Shown here piece by piece: positions 1-5,547 of a stretch of DNA of 10,288 nucleotides. The stretch is from positions 1-10,288 of the forward strand of contig JBOHCT010000159.1 in NCBI GenBank assembly GCA_050699055.1, read 5' to 3'. How positions within the stretch are numbered: the stretch's first letter is position 1; each line of letters starts with the position of its first letter. The stretch comes from JBOHCT01 sp050699055. Its GTDB lineage: Bacteria > Actinomycetota > Actinomycetes > Streptosporangiales > JBOHCT01. The notes below the pieces were generated by a model. The model had not been told where the DNA came from and did no database searches. It was given only the letters and a program-made list of their open reading frames with translations. The position numbers and the translations under genes were made by a program.

Positions 1-211
1 GCCGAGGGGGCCCGGTGTCGATGGTGAACCGCCTGCTGAAGACGGTCTTCGGCGGGTAGCCGGCCCGCTCCAGCGCGCTCGCGTACGCGGCGATCTGCGG
101 GCGCACGCAGGTCCGCAGGTGCTCGACCGCCGCAGCGTCGACCTTCTCCAGGGCCTCCGCCTCGTCGGCGTGCCCGCGATCTCCGCGCGCGTCGTGGTGC
201 GCTATTCGGTC
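1..211 (-). pseudogene. Coding-like fragment of unknown function at left edge, no start codon
   Basis: Reading the minus strand down from about base 211 gives a frame with almost exclusively G or C in the third codon position. It includes the helical-looking stretches ADEAEALEKVDAAAVEHL and RPQIAAYASALERAGYPPKT, then FTIDTG before the window ends. This frame, not the opposite strand, therefore looks like the coding one. It is open from the stop at 497 to the edge, but I find no ATG, GTG or TTG in it except a GTG at 106-104, which lies inside the coding-like part. Either the gene has lost its 5' end or a frameshift joins it to something upstream. It follows the short dehydrogenase gene on the same strand and may once have been the next gene of that operon. 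I do not recognise the family. Confidence 0.4.
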
Positions 212-678
212 AGGCGCACGCGGGTCCTGTCGCGGCGCTGGCGCAGCGACCAGAACGTGTCGGCGACCGCCGACGGGTCGATGGCGGTCGGGGTTGCCGT
301 GGCCGTCCCCGCGACCGACCCCGCGATTGTCACCTCGCCCACGTAGACGTCGAACCCGCGGAGCCGCTCGGCGAGGATGCCGACGAGTTTGGACTTCGCG
401 GCGTTCTCCAGGCCGACGCCGTCGATTCCCAGCAGCTTGGCGAATCCGTCGGCCTGTGCCGTGTTCTCGCCGACGGTCCGCCGGATCATCGTCGGGTCAG
501 CGGCGTCGCACCGATACGCGCGGGCATCGAAGCCGTCGGCCTTCAGGCGGCGGGCCCCTTCGGCGAGCCGCTCGGCGGTCCTGCCGACCAGCGCCAGACG
601 GTAGCCCTCGCGGCCGAATCGCCCCGCTGTCGCATGCGATATCCCCGGACCGTAGCCGAAGACGATCAACGCACCCAT
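202..678 (-). CDS. SDR-family oxidoreductase, internally deleted (158 aa)
   Basis: The N-terminus (residues 1-60) is the start of a Rossmann fold of the short-chain dehydrogenase/reductase class: strand ALIVFGYG, a glycine-rich turn GYGPGIS, then LALVGRTAERL and the CDAAD acidic turn after strand 3. The C-terminal part (about 78-158) is also recognisable, with NAAKSKLVGILAERL, YVGEVTIAG and IDPSAVADTFW. Between them (near 70-78) about 65-75 residues are missing compared with my memory of complete proteins of about 225-235 aa. The lost part is strands 4-5 and the catalytic Ser region. The position of the catalytic Tyr, four before K95, is Glu, and the third Gly of the nucleotide loop is Ser14. 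Some relatives also lack the Tyr, so only the deletion is strong evidence against activity. The ATG lies 12 bases after the stop of the next dehydrogenase gene, so the two probably share a transcript. The weak ribosome site is a run of G. Confidence 0.6.
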   Translation of the reverse strand: MGALIVFGYGPGISHATAGRFGREGYRLALVGRTAERLAEGARRLKADGFDARAYRCDAADPTMIRRTVGENTAQADGFAKLLGIDGVGLENAAKSKLVGILAERLRGFDVYVGEVTIAGSVAGTATATPTAIDPSAVADTFWSLRQRRDRTRVRLTE

Positions 679-690
679 GCTCGCGGCCCC

Positions 691-1362
691 CTACTCGGCC
701 CTGGGCGTGCCCGCCGAGTACGCACCCGCGTCGAGGTCCTCGATAAGGGTTGGGCCGGTGGGCTCCCAGCCGAGAAGCTCCCGTGTCACGGTGCTCGTCG
801 CCGCGAGATCCATGCCGAAGAAGGTGCCGATCCACCCGAAGTGGGACTGGACGTCGTCCGGGGCGATGGAGGTGACGGGCAGGCCGAAGGCGCGGCCGAT
901 GGCCTCCGCGATGTCACGGGTGGATACGCCCTCTTCCGCGACGGCGTGCAGGCGGGCGCCGGCCGGGGCCTTCGCGAGTCCCAGCGCGACCAGGCGCCCG
1001 GCACCGGAGCGGTGCACGGCGGCCCACCGGTTGGTCCCGTCTCCCGGGTAACCGGAGACGCCCTTGTCGCGGGCCACCGCGGCGATCGTCGCGATGAAAC
1101 CGTGGTCGCCGGCCCCGTGCACGGTCGGCGCGAAGCGCAGGCTCACGGCGCGCACGCCGACCGCCTCGGCGGCCTCGGCGCCAGCCAGGATGCTCGCCAG
1201 ATCGTCGAGGTCACCGCGGCGGACGCGGGCCCCCTCGGCCTGGAGGGCGGCGGCGGAGGCGTCGGACCTGGCGAGCCCGGTGATCTCGTGCCCGGCGGCG
1301 AGAAGTTCATCGACGGTGGCGGAACCGATCCATCCGGAGGCTCCCGTGACGAAAACACGCAT
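691..1362 (-). CDS. NAD(P)-dependent epimerase/dehydratase-like (extended SDR), internally deleted (223 aa)
   Basis: The protein begins with a canonical extended-SDR nucleotide loop, TGASGWIG (residues 6-13), and continues with ITGLARSD and GDLDDLASILAG. It ends with strongly family-like segments: APTVHGAGDHGFI, GDGTNRWAAVHR, LHAVAEEGVSTRDIAEAIG, FGWIGTFFGMDLAATS and TRELLGWEP. Intact relatives are about 285-300 aa. Here about 65-75 residues, including the expected strand-4 region after the nucleotide loop and the Ser/YxxxK catalytic segment, are missing between residues 61 and 68. The frame is preserved. The junction codes for AEAAEA and coincides with a tandem 9-bp repeat. An AAAGGA ribosome site lies 9 bases before the ATG. 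The gene diverges from the TetR gene at 1459, a common arrangement in which the regulator controls the oxidoreductase. Catalysis is unlikely without the missing segment; this is inference. Confidence 0.65.
   Translation of the reverse strand: MRVFVTGASGWIGSATVDELLAAGHEITGLARSDASAAALQAEGARVRRGDLDDLASILAGAEAAEAVGVRAVSLRFAPTVHGAGDHGFIATIAAVARDKGVSGYPGDGTNRWAAVHRSGAGRLVALGLAKAPAGARLHAVAEEGVSTRDIAEAIGRAFGLPVTSIAPDDVQSHFGWIGTFFGMDLAATSTVTRELLGWEPTGPTLIEDLDAGAYSAGTPRAE
1163..1180. repeat. Tandem 9-bp repeat at the deletion junction of the epimerase-like gene
   Basis: GCCTCGGCG occurs twice in direct succession (1163-1171 and 1172-1180). It falls exactly where the protein jumps from its N-terminal Rossmann part to its C-terminal part, coding AEAAEA. 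Short direct repeats are usual endpoints of slippage or end-joining deletions, so it may mark the scar. GC-rich coding DNA also makes such repeats by chance. Confidence 0.5.
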
Positions 1363-1390
1363 GGCGCTGCATCCTTTCGTGATGTCAGTT

Positions 1391-1402
1391 ACTGACGTCA
1401 GT
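1391..1402. promoter_or_regulatory. Perfect 12-bp palindrome in the divergent promoter region, probable TetR operator
   Basis: ACTGACGTCAGT is its own reverse complement. It overlaps a second inverted repeat, TCAGT-T-ACTGA (1385-1395), and is followed by two direct copies of TCACCGT (1402-1408 and 1411-1417). All lie in the 96-bp gap between the divergent epimerase-like and TetR genes. TetR proteins bind such dyads, usually near their own promoter, so autorepression together with control of the oxidoreductase operon is the natural reading. Binding itself is inferred. Confidence 0.5.
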
Positions 1403-1422
1403 CACCGTCATCACCGTACACC

Positions 1423-1451
1423 TTTACGGCAGCAACTGTCATCACTAGGCT
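1423..1451 (+). promoter_or_regulatory. Likely promoter of the TetR gene at 1459, leaderless
   Basis: A -35-like TTTACG (1423-1428) and a -10-like TAGGCT (1446-1451) are 17 bp apart. The ATG follows 7 bases after the -10, so transcription would begin at or next to the start codon. No ribosome-binding sequence precedes the ATG, which fits a leaderless message. Confidence 0.45.
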
Positions 1452-1458
1452 GGCAAGC

Positions 1459-2043
1459 ATGGCGCGTTGGGAGCCGGGTGCGCGGGAGCGCCTGCAGGCG
1501 GCGGCACTCGAGCTGTTCGCCACGCGCGGGTTCGAGCAGACGACCGCGGCGGAGATCGCGCAATCCGTCGGCCTGACCGAGCGCACCTTCTTCCGGCACT
1601 TCAGCGACAAGCGCGAGGTGCTTTTCTACGGGCAGGAGCAGTTCCTTCAGGTGTTCGTCGACGGGGTGGAGGCCGCACCGCCGGACGCAGCGCCGCTGGA
1701 GGTGATCGCCTCCGCGCTGCACTCGGCGGCATCGTTCTTCTCCGACGAGCGCCGGCCCTACTCCCGTACCCGACAGTCGGTGATCGACCAGAACCCCGCG
1801 CTCCGGGAACGCGAACTGCACAAACTCTCGGGCCTCGCCACGACGGTCGCCGAGGCGCTGCGCGCACGGGGCATCGGTGAGCCGGCGGCCACCCTTGCGG
1901 CGCAGTCCGGCGCGACCGTGTTCGGCATCGCGTTCGCCCAGTGGATCCGCGACGGCGAGACCCGGTCCATGTCCGACATCACCTCGGACGTGCTCGACGA
2001 GCTGCTCCACCTGACCGCAACCGGGTCGCAGCAGCTCCCGTGA
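1459..2043 (+). CDS. TetR/AcrR-family transcriptional regulator (194 aa)
   Basis: This is a one-component repressor of normal TetR length. The N-terminal DNA-binding domain spans about residues 8-55: helix ARERLQAAALELFATRGF, then TTAAEIAQSVGLTERTFFRHF as the helix-turn-helix, then SDKREVLF. The remainder is a helical ligand-binding and dimerisation domain with no close signature that I can name (for example LSGLATTVAEALRARG and SDVLDELLHL). The ATG at 1459 is chosen because it sits 7 bases after a TAGGCT -10 element and gives a typical 8-residue lead-in to the first helix. The gene diverges from the epimerase-like gene and appears intact, unlike its neighbours. It probably represses that operon through the palindrome at 1391-1402. 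The ligand is unknown. Confidence 0.9.
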   Translation: MARWEPGARERLQAAALELFATRGFEQTTAAEIAQSVGLTERTFFRHFSDKREVLFYGQEQFLQVFVDGVEAAPPDAAPLEVIASALHSAASFFSDERRPYSRTRQSVIDQNPALRERELHKLSGLATTVAEALRARGIGEPAATLAAQSGATVFGIAFAQWIRDGETRSMSDITSDVLDELLHLTATGSQQLP

Positions 2044-2045
2044 CC

Positions 2046-2330
2046 CCCGCTCGCGCATCGGCGAGGTGAGCCCGTGTTCCGGCCGCTCGCCTCGTCGTAA
2101 CCGATGATCTCCACGCCGCCGGCGTCGAACGCGCCGACCAGTTCGGGCCGTCGCCGGTGTCGGTACAGGGAGACGAGTCGGTACGAAGGTGCGCGGCCAC
2201 AGGGACGTCGCCGAGGTCGACCATGACCTCGCCGCCTTCCGGCCAGCAGCGTGGCCAGCCGGCGCGTACGGGTGGCGACGCAGCAGCGGCGCCTTGGCGT
2301 CCATCCCGTAGCGTGCCAGCTCCTCCCCCG
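2046..2330 (-). pseudogene. Frame-switching gene remnant downstream of the ABC ATPase
   Basis: Between the ATPase domain and the TetR stop, coding-like peptide is visible on the minus strand, but it moves between frames. The ATPase frame gives LARYGMDAKAPLLRR. A second frame gives RLATLLAG (2261-2238). The third frame gives GGEVMVDLGDVPVAAHLRT (from 2236). The second frame then resumes with YRLVSLYRHRRRPELVGAF (from 2183) and VEIIGYDEASGRNTG. No stop codon occurs in any minus-strand frame over about 300 bp. This pattern suits one gene broken by small indels. I do not recognise its family; it does not look like an ABC permease. Confidence 0.4.
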
Positions 2331-3072
2331 TCGCGACGCGCCCGCCGACCATCGTGACGAACGCTTCCTCCAAGCTGGCGTCCTCGCGTACGTCATCGAG
2401 TGACCCCGCCGCGAGTACCCGCCCCTCGGCGAGGACCGCGACGTGGTCGCACAGCCTCTCCACCAGCTCCATGACGTGGCTGGAGAAGACGACAGTGCCG
2501 CCAGAGGAAGCGAAGCGCCGGAGGATGTCCCGAATCGTCGCGGCGGACACGGGGTCGACGGCCTCGAACGGTTCGTCGAGGACGAGCAGCCGGGGCGCGT
2601 GGAGCAGAGCCACGGCGAGCCCGATCTTCTTGCGCATGCCGGCCGAGTAGTCGACGACGAGGGTGCCACCGGCGTCGGTGAGCCCGAGTACCTCGAGCAG
2701 CTCGCGAGCCCGCGGCTCAATCACCCCTCGGCTCATGCCTCGCAGCAGGCCGATGTAGGTGAGCAGCTCGTGCCCGGTCGGCCGGTCGAACATGCGCACC
2801 CCCTCGGGCAGCACACCGACCCGCCGCTTGGCCTCGGTGGGGTCCGCCCACACGTCGTGGCCGTCCACCCACGCGCCTCCCGCGTCGGGCCGCAGAAGTC
2901 CCACCGCCATGGACAGGGTGGTCGTCTTGCCGGCTCCGTTCGGCCCGACCAGCCCGAAGAACGAACCCACGGGCACGTCAAGGTCGATGCCGTCGACCGC
3001 GACCTTCTCCCCGAAGCGTTTCGTCAACCCGCGCAGCGCGAGGGGAGCTGGGGCACTCTCCTCCCCGGCCAT
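2308..3072 (-). CDS. ABC transporter ATP-binding protein without a permease; natural stop codon lost
   Basis: A complete ABC ATPase domain is visible in the first 245 residues: Walker A GPNGAGKT (43-50), a Q-loop position where LPEG replaces the usual Gln, the signature variant YSAGM (142-146), Walker B LLVLDEPF (162-169), the D-loop AVDP and the H-loop His199 in SSHV. It belongs to the ABC-2 exporter ATPases of actinomycetes, which normally end soon after the VGGR reached here at 242-245. No stop follows. The frame stays open to base 1411, running antisense through the whole TetR gene, and that tail is not credible protein. The left boundary given is the approximate end of recognisable sequence. 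The ATG has a GGGGAG ribosome site 7 bases upstream. It starts 39 bases after the YcaQ-like pseudogene, and no permease gene lies next to it. Export function is therefore doubtful. Confidence 0.65.
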
Positions 3073-3111
3073 CGTGACACTCCCCGCTACCGTTGACAGC
3101 CCCGCGTCACG

Positions 3112-3447
3112 TTACCTTCCGCGTCGCCGTAACAGGGCCTCGTCTATCGGCACTATCGGGTGATCGGGGTAGACCCGAGTCGCCAGGTCCCACAGACGGT
3201 CGCGGCCCTGTCGCCCAGCGATTGCGACCTCGCCGCGCAGTACCATGAACTCCAGCAACTGCGTGACGTTGCGGACGAGCCAAGGCGACTCCAGGCCACC
3301 AGATCCGCACTCGGTGCGATGGCGGCGGTCGGGTCGATCTGCGGCAGCGTCAGGTGGCGTACCACATCGAGCAGCTCGGTCGGCTTCGGGCTGCGCGCGC
3401 ACCGCGGTGCGACGCGCCTCGATCCGAGAAAGCTTATGGATGGTCAC
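3112..3447 (-). pseudogene. Winged-helix DNA-binding / YcaQ-family (HTH_42) pseudogene
   Basis: Pieces of one protein lie in two alternating frames. The GTG start frame gives TIHKLSRIEARR and AVRAQ. A second frame then gives PTELLDVVRHLTL, QIDPTAAIAPSADLVAWSRL and GSS. The first frame resumes with WLVRNVTQLLEFMVLRGEVA, GRQGRDRLWDLATRVYP and IVPIDEAL before a TAA. These match, from memory, the start and middle of the winged-helix proteins related to the DNA-crosslink glycosylase YcaQ (about 360-400 aa). Two frame changes, a large internal loss near 3290 and an absent C-terminal half make it non-functional. The GTG at 3447 lies 6 bases after a TAGCCT -10 element. A 111-residue frame spans the locus, but its central part is out-of-frame reading. 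Confidence 0.75.
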
Positions 3448-3453
3448 AACGCG

Positions 3454-3459
3454 AGGCTA
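3454..3459 (-). promoter_or_regulatory. Probable -10 element of the YcaQ-like pseudogene, leaderless
   Basis: On the minus strand TAGCCT lies 6 bases before the GTG at 3447, with no ribosome-binding sequence between them. A -35 element is not clear. It may now drive only the downstream ABC ATPase gene. Confidence 0.35.
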
Positions 3460-3506
3460 GGCGACGGGTCCGACACGCCGCGCAGAGCGTGCCGGCGGCG
3501 ACGTCC

Positions 3507-4412
3507 TCAAGCAGAGCCTCGGCGCTGGGCTCCACGCCCTTGAGACGCACGGTGAGCGCTTCGTTCCCGCCGCGTCGCTTGTGGCTCGTGGTCACGACCG
3601 GCGGTCCCGATCCGGGCGGCGATGCCGCCGAGGAGACACTCCAGGCCGAACTCGAAGCGCTCGTCGATGGTGTACGGGGAGTCGGGGTCGACGTCCGCGT
3701 CGAAGAGACGGACGACCTGCGGGTACCGACCGGTCTCGCGCAGCGTCGCGAAGACCCGATCCGCGTACGCCTGCCTCTCCTCGTCGGATGCGACGCTCTG
3801 CTGTCGTCTGCCCTCGTCCTCCTTGAGCTGGCGGAGCACCGCGCCCATGACGTAGGTGTCGACGGCCATCAGGATGTCCATGGTCGCGCGCATGTCGAGC
3901 CCCAGACCGGCGAGAAGCTGGAGCGACGCCTCCACATGCCGTACTGCGTTGGGACCCAGAGGCGGGCCCATGCCGCCGTGGTCCTTGACCCAGGGGTGGC
4001 GCAGCAACATGCGCCGGGTGTTGTGCGCGGCCGTCCGCAGGTCGGCGCGCCAGTCGCCGGACTGCGGATCGGGCATCTCGACCTCGCCCTGGATCGTGTC
4101 GAGCATCAGGAGGAGTAGCTCCTCCTTGTCGACCACGTGCCAGTACAGCGACATGGTGCCGACGCGCATGCCCGCGGCGATGCGACGCATCGAGAGCGCC
4201 TGCGGCCCCTCGGCGTCGGCGATCTCGATGGCGGCGCGCACGATCTGCTCCCTGGACAGCGAGAGCGCGTGGCGCTCCCGGCCGCGCGGCCCGCGACGCT
4301 CCACCCGCCGCCGCCGCGCGTCGATGTGCGCTCGCCTGGTCCGCGTGCGTGGCGACAGGTCCGGCCAGAGCCACGAGTCCGGGCCCCTGGGCTCCTCCCC
4401 CGCGATGGTCAT
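3507..4412 (-). CDS. TetR-family regulator with TetR_C-type ligand domain (301 aa), regulator of the efflux genes
   Basis: The helix-turn-helix domain is at about residues 53-98: LSREQIVRAAIEIADAEG, ALSMRRIAAGMRVGTMSLYW, then HVVDKEELLLLMLD. The Leu-Tyr-Trp-His ending is typical of the TetR/ActII subgroup. Residues 110-265 resemble the tetracycline-repressor-type C-terminal all-helical domain (LRTAAHNTRRMLLRHPW, DTYVMGAVLRQL, FEFGLECLLGGI). An Arg-rich N-terminal extension of about 50 residues and a tail of about 30 residues are longer than usual. The true start could therefore be internal, for example the GTG at residue 37. The ATG at 4412 has GAGAAGG only 2 bases upstream, so the start is not certain. 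The gene diverges from the DrrA/DrrB-like exporter, and the gap carries repeated TAC-N3-GTA motifs. The expected role is drug-responsive repression of the pump and of itself. Confidence 0.85.
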   Translation of the reverse strand: MTIAGEEPRGPDSWLWPDLSPRTRTRRAHIDARRRRVERRGPRGRERHALSLSREQIVRAAIEIADAEGPQALSMRRIAAGMRVGTMSLYWHVVDKEELLLLMLDTIQGEVEMPDPQSGDWRADLRTAAHNTRRMLLRHPWVKDHGGMGPPLGPNAVRHVEASLQLLAGLGLDMRATMDILMAVDTYVMGAVLRQLKEDEGRRQQSVASDEERQAYADRVFATLRETGRYPQVVRLFDADVDPDSPYTIDERFEFGLECLLGGIAARIGTAGRDHEPQATRRERSAHRASQGRGAQRRGSA

Positions 4413-4441
4413 CACCTTCTCGAGAACCGACTTAACAATCG

Positions 4442-4489
4442 TACGCCGTATTGCCGATAGTACAGCGTACGGTCCACTAGTACGACGTA
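4442..4489. promoter_or_regulatory. Operator array: three TAC-N3-GTA dyads at 19-20 bp spacing
   Basis: TACGCCGTA (4442-4450), TACAGCGTA (4461-4469) and TACGACGTA (4481-4489) start 19 and 20 bp apart, about two helical turns. The last two belong to a longer direct repeat, TAGTACNNCGTACG (4458-4471 and 4478-4491). CGTACGC (4440-4446) and GCGTACG (4465-4471) also form an inverted repeat. The array fills the gap between the divergent TetR and exporter genes, so it is the likely TetR binding region and would cover both promoters. A candidate -35 for the exporter is TTGCCG (4451-4456); a -10 is not clear. Confidence 0.65.
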
Positions 4490-4503
4490 CGAGAGGAGGG
4501 ACT

Positions 4504-5547
4504 ATGGAGGAGGCAGTGTCGCGAATGCCGCGAGGCGATGATCTCGCCGTGGAGGCACGAGGGCTGCGGAGACGCTTCGGGAAGACCGAGGCGCTGCGCG
4601 GCGTGGACCTGACGGTCGAGCCGGGGACCGTCTGCGGGCTGCTCGGCCCGAACGGCGCGGGCAAGACCACGGCCGTTCGCATCCTCGCCACGCTGCTGCT
4701 GCCCGACGCCGGCCGCGCGCGCGTCGCCGGGTACGACGTCGTGCGCGAGGCGGGAAAGGTGCGGCGGCGCATCGGCCTGGCCGGGCAGTACGCTGCTGTC
4801 GACGAGCTGCTGACGGGCAAGGGCAACCTGGAGCTGGTCGGCCGCCTCTACCACCTGCCCCGGCACGGCGTGCGGCGCAGGGCCGAGGAGCTGCTCGAGC
4901 AGTTCGACCTGGCCGACGCGGGCGACCGGCTCGTCAAGACGTACTCCGGCGGGATGCGGCGCCGTCTCGACCTCGCCGCCAGCCTGCTCGCGTCCCCGCC
5001 CGTGCTGTTCCTCGACGAGCCGACGACCGGCCTCGACCCGCACAGCCGCGGCGAGATGTGGGACGCCATCAGGAAGCTGGTCGCCGACGGGACGACCGTG
5101 CTGCTGACGACGCAGTACCTCGACGAGGCCGACCACCTCGCCGACCGCATCGTCGTCATCGACCGTGGCCGGGTAGCCGGCACCGGATCGCCCGAGCAGC
5201 TGAAGGTGGAGATCGGCGGCGAGCGGCTCGACGTTCAGGTACGCGACGCCGCCCGGCTGTCTGACGCCGCCGCGGCAATCACCCGCGCCGCGAACGCGGA
5301 GCCGCGGACCGAACCCGACACCCGTCGGGTGACCGTCCCCGTCACGAGCGGTGCCGCGACCCTCACCCCGGCCGTACGGGAGCTGGACGCGGCGGGCGTG
5401 GCGCTCGAGGACATCGGGCTGCGCCGGCCGACCCTCGACGAGGTGTTCCTGCGCCTCACCGGCCACGCGGCCGAGGACACCACAAAGGACCAGGCAGATG
5501 ACCCGGCCCGCGACGAGCGCGAGCCGGCTGGAACGGAGGTTGCCTGA
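4504..5547 (+). CDS. DrrA-like drug-export ABC transporter ATP-binding protein (347 aa)
   Basis: This is the nucleotide-binding subunit of an ABC-2 exporter of the daunorubicin-resistance (DrrA) type, acting at the inner face of the membrane with the permease encoded next. Visible motifs are Walker A GPNGAGKTT (48-56), Q-loop Gln95 in GLAGQYAAVD, signature YSGGM (147-151), Walker B LFLDEP (168-173) and D-loop TGLDP. The H-loop position is Gln204 in TTQYLDEAD, as is normal for DrrA. The C-terminal 110 residues carry the family's regulatory extension, ending in RRPTLDEVFLRLTGH plus an acidic tail. AGGAGG at 4494-4499 precedes the ATG by 4 bases. A second in-frame ATG at 4525 also has a purine-rich run upstream, but the first site is stronger. 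The stop overlaps the permease start, indicating translational coupling. The exported compound cannot be told from sequence. Confidence 0.92.
   Translation: MEEAVSRMPRGDDLAVEARGLRRRFGKTEALRGVDLTVEPGTVCGLLGPNGAGKTTAVRILATLLLPDAGRARVAGYDVVREAGKVRRRIGLAGQYAAVDELLTGKGNLELVGRLYHLPRHGVRRRAEELLEQFDLADAGDRLVKTYSGGMRRRLDLAASLLASPPVLFLDEPTTGLDPHSRGEMWDAIRKLVADGTTVLLTTQYLDEADHLADRIVVIDRGRVAGTGSPEQLKVEIGGERLDVQVRDAARLSDAAAAITRAANAEPRTEPDTRRVTVPVTSGAATLTPAVRELDAAGVALEDIGLRRPTLDEVFLRLTGHAAEDTTKDQADDPARDEREPAGTEVA

Noticed and set aside
3856..4503. Plus-strand extension of the DrrA-like frame upstream of 4504
   Set aside because: It is antisense to the TetR gene, Ser/Arg-rich and without homology-like content. 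The strong ribosome site and the domain start support 4504.
4413..4826. Upstream extension of the TetR_C-type regulator frame to 4826
   Set aside because: It would overlap the ATPase gene on the opposite strand and the operator region; composition is shadow-like.
4477..5466. Long minus-strand open frame of 329 codons opposite the DrrA-like gene
   Set aside because: It is the high-GC mirror of a gene with complete ABC motifs and has no motifs of its own.
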